From JAXLYE01 sp046351595 (lineage in GTDB: Bacteria; Myxococcota_A; Polyangia; Palsa-1104; JAEUJZ01): a DNA stretch of 64,000 bases. The notes beneath the pieces are model-generated. The model searched no databases, was not told the origin of the DNA, and worked only from the letters and a program-made list of their open reading frames with translations. Below, in pieces: positions 43,179 through 50,812 of this stretch (position 1 is the stretch's first letter; each line of letters starts with the position of its first letter). Position numbers and translations under genes: made by a program. The stretch lies in contig JAXLYE010000006.1 in the NCBI GenBank assembly GCA_046351595.1, positions 496,001-560,000 on the forward strand, written 5' to 3'.

Positions 43179-43871
43179 CTACGGCGGAAATCGGCCCCTG
43201 CAGCTCTTCAGGTCCTCTCTCCTGCTGCTCTCTTCGCTGCTGAGGCTCTCGTCCTTCGCATCCCAGCACCAGCCGAAGTGCTGGTTGAAGTCCGAGCTCC
43301 AGCGGGGAGCGCCGCCGCCGCAGCGCCAAGGGATGTTGTAGTTGATGTTCTGCGCGACGGCTCGGTTTGCATAGTCCACGCAGCGCTGGCAGCTCTGCAG
43401 ATCGCTCATCCGGGCGAGAGCCTCCCGCTCGATGCCATCCTGTGGGGCGCGGAGGCACCACTCGTAGTGAGCGCGCGGGTCCGAGAGCCAGCGAGGACCC
43501 GAGAGCGGACAGCGCATTCCCTCGCGAATCCTGTCCTCATGCGCGGCGATCTTGGCATAGGTCGAGCACAGCGCATCGAGGGAGCAGGCGCGCAGATGGC
43601 GCAGGCGATACACGGCCTGCTGCTCGACGGACTCCTGCCGAGCTGCGACGCACCAGTCATGGTGCCCCTTCCGGTTCGTGCTCCAAGAGGCTCCGGAGTT
43701 TCCGCATTGATAGTGCAGGTTGCTCTCTTGTTCCGTGTTGGCGGCTTCGGCGTAAGCTCCGCAGTACCCCTCTCCGCCGGCCATGCTGACGCGCGGCACG
43801 GCTGAAGAGGCAAGTCCCGCGAGGCCCGCAGCAATCCACGTACAGCTTGGGATTCTTTTGTGAAAGCGCAT
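43179..43871 (-). CDS. Secreted protein of three four-cysteine repeat units
   Basis: A 230-residue protein with a signal peptide (to about residue 30). The mature part is three copies of a unit with four Cys at nearly fixed spacing: C37, 56, 74, 96; C102, 121, 139, 161; C164, 184, 202, 224 (19-20, 18 and 22 apart). Each unit reads CxxYAxxA, then CG or CP, RW-S, H-x-WC, and ends E-x-x-R-x-x-L-x-x-C. Unnamed repeats of this CxxYAxxAV type occur in exported proteins of other bacteria; no function is established to my knowledge. A GGAGG site lies 6 nt before the ATG at 43871. It is the last gene of the leftward pair with TerC in the insert. Confidence 0.75.
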   Translation of the reverse strand: MRFHKRIPSCTWIAAGLAGLASSAVPRVSMAGGEGYCGAYAEAANTEQESNLHYQCGNSGASWSTNRKGHHDWCVAARQESVEQQAVYRLRHLRACSLDALCSTYAKIAAHEDRIREGMRCPLSGPRWLSDPRAHYEWCLRAPQDGIEREALARMSDLQSCQRCVDYANRAVAQNINYNIPWRCGGGAPRWSSDFNQHFGWCWDAKDESLSSEESSRREDLKSCRGRFPP

Positions 43872-43964
43872 GGTCCACCTCCAAAAGAAGGTCCCCTCTG
43901 TAAAGGTAATCACCTATCTGTCCCCGCGCAGCCTGCGACCAGCAGCCGCGCTAGCACGCGCTAC

Positions 43965-44768
43965 TCACGTAGCCGGCGTCTCGAGCGCGGCGCCGCGCCG
44001 TGTCGCGCGGATGTTGAGCATCTCGACGACCAGCGAGAAGGCCATGGCAGAGTAGACGTAGCCCTTGGAGATGTGCTGGCCGGCGCCGTCGGCGACGAGG
44101 AGGACGCCGATGAGCAGCAGGAAGGAGAGCGCGAGCACCTTGAGCGTCGGGTAGCGCTCGACGAAGTCGCTGATCGGACCGGCCAAAAGGAGCATGACGC
44201 CGACGGCGATGATGACGGCGAGGATCATCACGCGGATGTCCTTGGCCATGCCCACGGCGGTGATGACCGAGTCGAGGGAGAAGACGAGGTCGACGACGAG
44301 GATCTGCAGCACGGTGGCGCCCAGGGTGGCGCGGCCGAGCTTGCGCGCCGGATCGGGGTGGGTACCGGCGGCGGACTCTCCGCCGGCGACCTTATGGTGC
44401 AGCTCGACCGTCGACTTGATGATCAGGAACAGCCCGCCGAGGAGCAGCACGAGGTCGCGGCCGGTGATGGCGCGCGTCTCCTCCTGAAACAGCTCGCCGA
44501 GGGGCGGGACGGTGAACAGCGGCGTCCGCAGCCCCATGATCCAGCTGATGCTGAGAAGGAAGCCGATGCGCGCGAACAGCGCCAGCGAGAGCCCCAGTCG
44601 ACGCGCCGCCGGTCGCTGCTCCGGAGGGAGCTTACCCGTCAGGATCGAAAGGAAGATGATGTTATCGATCCCGAGTACGATCTCGAGCAGGGACAGCGAC
44701 AGGAGCGCGATGAGGTTCGACACCGTGAAGAGATGGTCGAGGCTCAGGAGCTGATCGAAGTTCGCCAT
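43965..44768 (-). CDS. TerC-family integral membrane protein
   Basis: A 267-residue inner-membrane protein with seven hydrophobic segments. The TerC signature is clear: LLEIVLGIDNIIFLSIL (28-44) and the matching VVDLVFSLDSVITAVGM segment (about 155-171), each with the buried Asp residues thought to contact metal. Relatives are linked to manganese export during protein secretion or to tellurite resistance; no other ter genes are here, so the manganese role is more plausible. A TATAAG -10 (44777-44782) ends 8 nt before the ATG. The gene sits inside the insert that splits the M4 protease. Confidence 0.88.
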   Translation of the reverse strand: MANFDQLLSLDHLFTVSNLIALLSLSLLEIVLGIDNIIFLSILTGKLPPEQRPAARRLGLSLALFARIGFLLSISWIMGLRTPLFTVPPLGELFQEETRAITGRDLVLLLGGLFLIIKSTVELHHKVAGGESAAGTHPDPARKLGRATLGATVLQILVVDLVFSLDSVITAVGMAKDIRVMILAVIIAVGVMLLLAGPISDFVERYPTLKVLALSFLLLIGVLLVADGAGQHISKGYVYSAMAFSLVVEMLNIRATRRGAALETPAT

Positions 44769-44842
44769 GTGATTAGCTTATAGCCTGACCTGAAGTCTGT
44801 TGAGCTCTTGGGGCTCGTGAACCATCTGGCCCCATCGGGCGG

Positions 44843-45154
44843 ATGTCCGCCTCGGTAGGTGTCCCCTTGGCGGGGCGAGTGCGACCATCGCGGACAGGAA
44901 TCGCCGTCGAGCCGCACGTCATCAAGACCTCGGTCAAGACCTATGTCGAGCGGGTGCCGCACAAGCCGCTTCTGCCGCGCACGCGCTACGAGGTCTTGCT
45001 GACGTACGCGGCGAAAAGGAGTATCGGGTCGGCCGCTTCCTGACCGCGGACGGAGCTTTACGCTGTGCGCCGAGGAGTCCATCGCCGGTCGGTACTCCTA
45101 CGTCGGCGCATCTCGGCTGCAGTGTGCTCATCGCCCCGGTAAGCGCCTTGCAGT
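44843..45154 (+). pseudogene. Frameshifted remnant of an exported Ig-like-domain protein
   Basis: The frame HVIKTSVKTYVERVPHKPLLPRTRYEVLLTYA (44920-45008, by position) continues as GEKEYRVGRFLTADGA in a frame shifted by one base near 45010, then as TSAHLGCSVLIAPVSALQ to a TAA at 45152. The joined sequence reads like a beta-sandwich domain of a secreted protein (the TRYEVLLTY and GRFLTADG strands). No proper start or signal peptide remains. Within the insert, this shows decay of older cargo. The flanking stretch 44769-45222 holds no other gene. Confidence 0.4.
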
Positions 45155-45210
45155 AACCAGGGTATCTGCTCAATGCCATCACCCCTCTAGCGACGGCAGA
45201 GGAGCTCACG

Positions 45211-45216
45211 TACGAT
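45211..45216 (+). promoter_or_regulatory. -10 element before the NxTL-repeat gene
   Basis: TACGAT ends 6 nt before the GTG start at 45223; no convincing -35. It fits the leaderless pattern seen elsewhere in the window. Confidence 0.35.
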
Positions 45217-45222
45217 ACGACT

Positions 45223-46131
45223 GTGTCATCAAATCCACTCAAGCCGGGTCCCGCCAAGGGGCGGTCGACGAACGAGAATGAGAACGAGACGCTGGTCGCT
45301 CCGCCGGGGCTGGCTGAGCAGCTCTTCGGGCGGACTCCGCCGAGCGGGCCGGGCGAGAACCAGACGCTGGTGGCGCCAGCCGAGCAGCCTGCGCCGAAGC
45401 TCGGGCCGCCTCCGCCGCGAGCGCCGAGCGACAATCAGACGCTGGTGACTCCGCCCGAGCTGGCCGCCCAGCTTGCGGGGGCGCCTCCGCCGGAGGCCGC
45501 GACTGAGAATCAGACGCTGGCGGCACCAGCCGAGCAGGCTGCGCAGAGGGTCGAGTCCCCTCCGCCTCCTCCATCGGGAGGCCAGAGCGAGTCCCTGGCG
45601 CTCGCGCTCGATCAGGTGAAAGCGCTCGGCTATGACAGAGCGATAGAAGAGGCTGCGAGCCTGAACGGTCTGGCCGCCAGGTTTGGCGCGACGGATCGAG
45701 GCGGAGGAGCGCCCGCTGGCGGCGCGTCGCCGATGCGGGCTGCGCCAGCGCCTGCGCCCGGCGGCCCTCCGAAGCTCAGGGCGCCGAGCCTGCTCGACCT
45801 CGGGGCGATACAGCCTGAAGGCGCGGGGAATGTGGTGCTGACGCCCGCGCCGCCTCCGACGCTGACGGAGCGGGTCCGCGACGCGATGGACGGGGCCGTG
45901 GCCTCGCTCCGTGAGGCGGGTGCTGCGCAGACGAAAGCTGCGGATTCACACGCGGCGACAGGACCGGGCTCCGGGTCGGAGCGCCCGACGAAAATCCTCG
46001 ACTCCGTTCGCGCCCGTCTGCCCGAGAAGTATCGCGGTATCCCGCAGTGGGCGCTCGGTCTGGGCGTCGGTGCGGTGCTGGCCCTGCCGATTCTGTTTCT
46101 GATCCTGCTCGTCGTCCTGTCTGGGAGCTGA
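45223..46131 (+). CDS. Tail-anchored protein with a 25-residue NxTL repeat
   Basis: An unrecognised 302-residue protein. The N-terminal third holds four copies of a 25-residue unit with N-x-T-L at exactly residues 21, 46, 71 and 96, followed by VAPPELAxQL or VAPAEQ and a Pro-rich spacer. The middle is Ala/Gly/Pro-rich. The C-terminus has KYRGIPQW then one hydrophobic helix (about 277-300) and a very short tail, so the protein is probably tail-anchored with its repeats in the cytoplasm; there is no signal peptide. Thr residues in a regular array would suit phosphorylation or a binding scaffold. GTG start, leaderless type. It lies inside the insert. Confidence 0.7.
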   Translation: MSSNPLKPGPAKGRSTNENENETLVAPPGLAEQLFGRTPPSGPGENQTLVAPAEQPAPKLGPPPPRAPSDNQTLVTPPELAAQLAGAPPPEAATENQTLAAPAEQAAQRVESPPPPPSGGQSESLALALDQVKALGYDRAIEEAASLNGLAARFGATDRGGGAPAGGASPMRAAPAPAPGGPPKLRAPSLLDLGAIQPEGAGNVVLTPAPPPTLTERVRDAMDGAVASLREAGAAQTKAADSHAATGPGSGSERPTKILDSVRARLPEKYRGIPQWALGLGVGAVLALPILFLILLVVLSGS

Positions 46132-46207
46132 TCCCCGCCGTCTTGAGCTACCGATTCCAATCACCGAGCTCAAATCCCGATCACCCACATGCTCGACGGT
46201 GCGCACT

Positions 46208-46360
46208 CTACGCTCGCACCCTCGCCAGCTTTGCAGGTTTCCTTATGTAGCTCTGCACTTCCGGCGGGCAGTCTTGCCGCGCTGACGACTGACAGCACGT
46301 CTGGGAGAGCAGCCCGACTGCGACCGACACAACCCTGCGACGCGACAGTACCGAGACCAT
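46208..46360 (-). CDS. Small putative lipoprotein, 50 aa
   Basis: A 50-residue frame starting ATG at 46360. The sequence MVSVLSRRRVVSVAVGLLSQTCC has a basic n-region, hydrophobic core and adjacent cysteines that could be lipidated, followed by a short charged tail (CPPEVQSYIRKPAKLARVRA). A GCGGAAG stretch lies upstream. It is within 60 bp of the right end of the insert. A 67-codon frame overlapping it in another phase (46170-46373) has a better ribosome site but an implausible product. It may be the start of a truncated gene. Confidence 0.4.
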   Translation of the reverse strand: MVSVLSRRRVVSVAVGLLSQTCCQSSARQDCPPEVQSYIRKPAKLARVRA

Positions 46361-46378
46361 TGTTCTTCCGCATGGTTG

Positions 46379-46402
46379 GCTCCCTCTTGTGGGAGCGGTT
46401 TT
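46379..46402 (+). terminator. Hairpin followed by T-tract near the right end of the insert
   Basis: GCTCCC and GGGAGC (46379-46384, 46391-46396) with a 6-nt loop, followed by GGTTTT. It could stop transcription from the rightward NxTL-repeat gene at the edge of the insert. Confidence 0.5.
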
Positions 46403-46415
46403 AGTTCCCGCTTAC

Positions 46416-47450
46416 CTACGTCATGAGCGAGCCGTTCCAGAAGGCGTTGTTGTACTTGCGGCTGTAGTGGACGCGCGAGCTGATGAGCGGCGTCGTGCCG
46501 TCGATGCCGGTGTAGTAGCCGGGGCCGCCGTTGCCGTCGATGCCGCGCCGCCCGTGGACGTTCAGGTAGTAGTCGAAGACCTTGGACGCGCCGTAGTGGG
46601 CGTCGACCGCGGCCTGCTGCGTCGAGCTGTTCCAGACGTTGTCGCTGTCGGTGAAGCGGTAGGTCTGGGCGGTGCTGTTGCGGCTGTCGAAGGTGCCCAT
46701 GCGGCGGCCGAGATCTTCCAGGTAGTAGACCCCGCTCTTCAGGTTGGTCTCGACGCTGACGTTGCCGACGTACAGGCTCTGGCCGCTGCCGGTCGCGGTC
46801 TGCAGGTTGTCGTAGCTAAAGACGTTCTCGCCGGTGTGCGCGTCGATGAAGAACACGGGCAACGAGGTCTCGGCGGTGCCGTCCTCCTGGCGCAGCTGCA
46901 CGCGGTAGACGAGGCGGTCGCGGTCGTCGCGGCGCAGCACGAACAGCTCGGCCTTGGGGTCCGCGGTCAGGCTGCCGCTGCCGCGCCCGTGGTGCTCGAT
47001 GGCGAGCGCGATGGCGCGCTGCGGGCTGAGCTTCGCCTTGCTGTCGACGCGCAGTCCGCGCTGCAGCCGGTCGGTGACGGCGAAGGTGCTGCCGTCGCCG
47101 CGCAGGTGCACGATGGCCTCGCCGCCGAAGACGGGGATGCCGTCGACGTGCTGGCGGAAGCGGGTGTGCACGATGGCCAGGTCGTCGGCGTAGCCGGCGG
47201 TGGCGCGGAGGTCCGTGCGCGCGCCGATGTCGTCGCTGCCCATCTGCCTGAACAGGGCGTCGAGGCTGCTGTCGACCATGCCGCTGGGGATGCGGATCTC
47301 GGCGCTGCTCTCGACGGCGCCGAGCGGGGCGACCGCATCGGGATCCTGGCCGCAGCCAGAGGCGAGACCCAGCGCGGCCACCAGCGCGAGGCCCGAGACG
47401 CTCAGCGTGCGACGGATGCACGGGAACAGGGAGAGGGTGCAGCTGCTCAT
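46416..47450 (-). pseudogene. N-terminal half of the interrupted M4 metalloprotease (lipoprotein)
   Basis: This 344-residue frame starts at an ATG behind AGGAGG and has a lipobox LASGC (Cys about 35). It contains the FTP and PepSY propeptide regions (residues 60-230; inhibitory and folding domains of M4 proteases) and the first part of the catalytic domain, ending with NNAFWNGSLMT and a TAG created at the insertion junction. In intact enzymes GS(L/Q)M is followed directly by YGDGDG, which is found at 42856 across the insert. The fragment lacks the zinc site, so it is inactive as a protease, though the propeptide could still be made. Confidence 0.85.
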
Positions 47451-47766
47451 GCGACCTCCTTGCCTGGGCGCGACACGCCGGCGCGGGCGGGACCGCGCCA
47501 GGTTCGTGACCAGCATCGAGCGGGCCGTTACAGAGAGACCGCCAGCGAGGCCCCGGGGCGCGGGCGGTCAGCCAAATCAATTCACGGATTCTGTGATCGA
47601 AAACACAAAAACTGGATCAATTTTTCTACGAAACGGAATCCCGCTGGCGGCGCACGGACTTGGCGGGCGTCGCCTTCGCAGAGCCGGGCGCGCGCTCGGA
47701 CCTTGGCCGCCCCGTGCCTACCTGCAGGCCCCTGGCACCCGGTGCATACGCCGGCCGGTCGCGCGC
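47451..47766. other. Upstream region of the M4 protease gene
   Basis: This 316-bp gap contains an unusually AT-rich block (47577-47640) with a dyad, TCAC, 7 nt, GTGA, around 47581-47597. It probably holds the leftward promoter and an operator of the protease; no gene is supported. Confidence 0.45.
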
Positions 47767-49290
47767 TCAGGTAGACAGCGGCAGCGGCAGCCGGGGCAGC
47801 GACCGGGTCGCGCGGACGCGCTCGTACTCTTCGACGAGGCCGGCGTAGTCCTGGGCGCTGTAGGCGACGAAGAGCTCGGCCAGCGGGTTCGGCTTGCGGT
47901 ACGGGTCGAGCCCCAGGTCTTGCAGCAGCACGTCGAGGTACTGGTGGATGCGCGTGTTCACCCCGCACGAGCGCGACGGCTCGAACAGCGTGTGCCGGCG
48001 CTTCCAGTCGCGGATCTCGGTGACGCGCCGCTCCATCTCGGCGACCTCGGGCAGGATCAAGTCCCCGCGCAAGAGCGCGCACAGCCACAGCGTCGCCACC
48101 TCGACGGCGGCGAAGTGCAGGAAGCCGTGGTTGAAGCCGGCGAAAGCCAGGCGCGGGATGCGCGGGTGCAGAAGGTGGCGGTACAGCTGCGGCCCGTCGG
48201 GCTCGGACTCGAGCAGGGCGCGGTACTGCGCGGGCAGGAAGGGGAAGCGCGGCGACCGGTAGCCGGTCGACAGGATGACCAGGTCCGCCGGCAGGCTGCG
48301 CCCATCGGTGAGCAGCAGCGCGTCGCGCGACAGCCCCTGGATCTCGCCGCGGTGCGGCTCGATGCGGCCCGCCCGCACCTGCGGGAAGTAGTCGTCCGGC
48401 GCCAGCGCCACCGCCGAGCGCATCTCGTAGGTCAGGCGCGAGCGCGGCGTGAGCAGCCGCATGCGCCGCCGCACCTCGGGGTCGGCGTGCAGCCCGTGCA
48501 GCCCGCACTGCAGGCGAATGAGGTTCTCCAGGCCGCTCCAGAACGCCGGCACCAGCGGCGCCAGGCGCTCGTGGAGGAGCTGCTCGGCGGGGCTCGGGTG
48601 GACCCAGCACGGCAGCATGGCCGTGCTCAGGCGCGCGACCACCAGGTGCGCGGCGTGGATGCCGAGCAGGTGCCGCGGCAGCAGCCAGCGCGGCTCCCGG
48701 AACACGTGCTGCACGGCGGCGCCGCGCTGCGCCGCGAAGGTCGCCATGTCGACGGCGCTCTTGCCGAAGCCGACGACCGCGACGCGCGGGCGATCGAGCA
48801 GGGCCAGGTCCGCGGGCGTCCGGATGGCGCGGTCCGAGATCACCTCGCCGGCGAAGCCCTCGCGCCCGGGCAGCGACGGCTGCTGCGGCTCGCCGGTGAA
48901 CTGGCCGGTGGCGACCAGGACATAGTCGAACGGCTCGGTGACGTCCGCGCTCGGGCCGCGCGCCTGCAGCTGCCAGCCGGCGCCGTCCTCACGCAGGGCG
49001 AGCACCTCGTGGCGAAGGCGCACCTCGATGCCGTAGTGCGCGACCGCGGCTTGCAGGTACTCGACGATCTGCTCGCGCGTCGGGTGCAGGTCCGGCGCGA
49101 ACGGCCACGGGAAGTCGCTCAGCCGGTAGTGCTCGGCGATGTTCTGCAGGCGGACCTGGGGGTAGGCCACGGCCCAGACCCCGCCCAACCGGCCGGAGCG
49201 CTCGAACAGGACGGCCTCGTGGCCGCAAGCCCGCAAAACCTTGGCCGCGACGATCCCCGAGGGACCGCCGCCGATGACGGCGATGCGCAT
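47767..49290 (-). CDS. Flavin-containing monooxygenase-like protein
   Basis: A 507-residue two-dinucleotide-binding flavoprotein. The FAD motif GGGPSG (8-13), the NADP motif VVGFGKSAVD (about 163-172) and LSTGYRSP near 345 (ATG-like motif) place it with flavin monooxygenases. The exact BVMO fingerprint is not obvious, so a hydroxylase or N-oxidase is as likely as a Baeyer-Villiger enzyme. The substrate is unknown. A TATGCT -10 (49299-49304) ends 8 nt before the ATG at 49290, and no Shine-Dalgarno sequence is present. Confidence 0.85.
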   Translation of the reverse strand: MRIAVIGGGPSGIVAAKVLRACGHEAVLFERSGRLGGVWAVAYPQVRLQNIAEHYRLSDFPWPFAPDLHPTREQIVEYLQAAVAHYGIEVRLRHEVLALREDGAGWQLQARGPSADVTEPFDYVLVATGQFTGEPQQPSLPGREGFAGEVISDRAIRTPADLALLDRPRVAVVGFGKSAVDMATFAAQRGAAVQHVFREPRWLLPRHLLGIHAAHLVVARLSTAMLPCWVHPSPAEQLLHERLAPLVPAFWSGLENLIRLQCGLHGLHADPEVRRRMRLLTPRSRLTYEMRSAVALAPDDYFPQVRAGRIEPHRGEIQGLSRDALLLTDGRSLPADLVILSTGYRSPRFPFLPAQYRALLESEPDGPQLYRHLLHPRIPRLAFAGFNHGFLHFAAVEVATLWLCALLRGDLILPEVAEMERRVTEIRDWKRRHTLFEPSRSCGVNTRIHQYLDVLLQDLGLDPYRKPNPLAELFVAYSAQDYAGLVEEYERVRATRSLPRLPLPLST

Positions 49291-49423
49291 GCGCCCACAG
49301 CATACCGCACCCGCGGCGCCACGGCTGAGCCATGGACCGCCGCGACAGGCGGCCCGTCTCGATTGCCCTGCCCTGCCCTGCCCGCTCCCGTCGGCAGCGG
49401 GCAGCACAAGGGTCGCGACTGCG

Positions 49424-50812
49424 CTAAGCCAGCGTCAGGCTGGCCGCCTGCAGCTTCTGGACGATCTCGTCGATCGGCAGGCGCTGCTCGGTGCGGCTCG
49501 AGAGCTGCTTGAGCGGGAAGATCCCCTCTTTGGCCTCGTTGTCGCCGACGAAGATCACCCAGTCGATGTGGCACGCCTCGGCGTACTGCAGGTGCTTGCC
49601 GGGGCTCGTGGCCCCGAGCGACAGCCGCGCCGGGATGCCCTTGTGCCGCAGCTCCGTCGCCACACGCTCGGCCGCCGCGGCCTGCGCCCCGATCGGCGCG
49701 ACCAGCACCGGCCGCGCAAGGCCCGCCTCGCCCGCGACCTGCTCCTTCAGCAGATCGATCAGCCGCTCGACGCCGAACGAGAAGCCGACCGCGCCCTGCG
49801 GCTGCCCGCCGTACAGCGCGATGAGATCGTCGTAGCGCCCGCCGCCCGCGAACGACAGCGTCGTGCCGTGCCGCTCGACGAAGGCCTTGGCCTCGAAGAT
49901 CGGGCCGGTGTAGTAGTCCAGGCCGCGCGCCAGCGTCGGGTCGATGCGCAGCCGGTCGGCGAACCCGAGCTCGGTCGCGCGCTCGACGATGTGGCGCAGC
50001 TCGGCCGCCGCCTTCTGGCCCTCGGCGTCACCCGCGAGCGTCGCGTCGACCTGCGCGAGGTACGCCAGGTTATCGAACCCGGGCCCTATCGCCGCCTCAA
50101 TATCGGTCCCAAGCGGAGCCGCCAACTTAGAAACGGCCCATGCTTCAGTAAGCCCGAGCTGATCGATGAAGGCGGTAAAGGCGTCCGGCGCGATGCCGTA
50201 GCCCTCGGCCTCCTTGACGATTGCGGCGTAGCCGATCTTGTCGAACTTATCGAGGGCGCGCAGCGCGTCCGCCTTCTTCTCGGGCGGGATGCCGGCCTTG
50301 CGCAGCTGCGCCTCGAGGATCTTGCGGTGGTTCAGGACGAAGCTGTACTTCGTGAGCCCGAACTCACGCAGCACCGACGTCGCCAAGAGCAGCAGATCGA
50401 CCTCGCAGTCCATCGAGTAGCTGCCGAGGATGTCGGCGTCGGCCTGGTAGAACTCGCGGTAGCGGCCGGCGGCGGGCCGGTCGTAGCGCCAGACCTTGCC
50501 GATCTGGTAGCGGTAGATCGGCCGCTTGAGCTCGGGGTGGCTGGCGGCGAAGCGCCCCGTCGAGCTGGTCAGGTCGAAGCGCAGGCCGAGGCGGCGGTCG
50601 CCCTTGTCCGTGAACGAGTAGATCTCGCGCTCGGCCCCGGGCCCGGCCTTGAGCGTGAGCACCTCGAGGTACTCGAACGCCGGCGTGTCGAGCTCGTCGA
50701 AGCCGAACAGGCGGAAGGCGCGGCGCAGGCGATCGAAGACCGCGCTGCGCACGCGCATCTCTTCCGGCAAGAAGTCGCGCGTGCCCTTGGGCGTCTCGAA
50801 CGTCTTAGCCAT
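49424..50812 (-). CDS. hisS: Histidine-tRNA ligase
   Basis: A 462-residue class II aminoacyl-tRNA synthetase that charges tRNA-His. Motif 2 is GKVWRYDRP with the following arginine-rich loop GRYREFYQADADILG; the His A motif RGLDYYTG and GGGRYDDL, then GFSFGVERL (motif 3), are intact. The C-terminal anticodon-binding domain (about 365-462) is complete. Its ATG lies inside the last codons of the NYN gene (8-nt overlap). Around 50095-50160 the codon use becomes briefly AT-richer than in the rest of the gene. No second hisS is seen in the window. Confidence 0.95.
   Translation of the reverse strand: MAKTFETPKGTRDFLPEEMRVRSAVFDRLRRAFRLFGFDELDTPAFEYLEVLTLKAGPGAEREIYSFTDKGDRRLGLRFDLTSSTGRFAASHPELKRPIYRYQIGKVWRYDRPAAGRYREFYQADADILGSYSMDCEVDLLLLATSVLREFGLTKYSFVLNHRKILEAQLRKAGIPPEKKADALRALDKFDKIGYAAIVKEAEGYGIAPDAFTAFIDQLGLTEAWAVSKLAAPLGTDIEAAIGPGFDNLAYLAQVDATLAGDAEGQKAAAELRHIVERATELGFADRLRIDPTLARGLDYYTGPIFEAKAFVERHGTTLSFAGGGRYDDLIALYGGQPQGAVGFSFGVERLIDLLKEQVAGEAGLARPVLVAPIGAQAAAAERVATELRHKGIPARLSLGATSPGKHLQYAEACHIDWVIFVGDNEAKEGIFPLKQLSSRTEQRLPIDEIVQKLQAASLTLA

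Larger units (their letters stand above)
42857..46415. mobile_element. 3.56-kb insertion splitting the M4 protease gene
   Basis: The two protease halves define the insert sharply. The left flank ends CCGTAC (42851-42856); the right flank resumes TACGTCATG (from 46417). The expected original is CCGTACGTCATG, so TAC (perhaps GTAC) is duplicated. The right end reads CGCTTAC, like the terminal GTAAGCG of IS66-family elements; the left end (CTGTCAAGGAG) does not match it, so the DNA may be a composite or a decayed element. No transposase survives. Cargo: a disulfide-rich secreted protein, TerC, a frameshifted gene, a repeat protein and a small lipoprotein. It is less GC-biased than the flanks. Confidence 0.6.

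Noticed and set aside
46170..46373. 67-codon leftward frame with GAGGGAG ribosome site
   Set aside because: The product has no recognisable features; the overlapping 50-codon frame has a signal sequence and is the better candidate, though either could be noise.
42857..46415. Complete IS66 transposon
   Set aside because: Only the right end resembles an IS66 terminus; the left end does not pair with it and no transposase frame is present.
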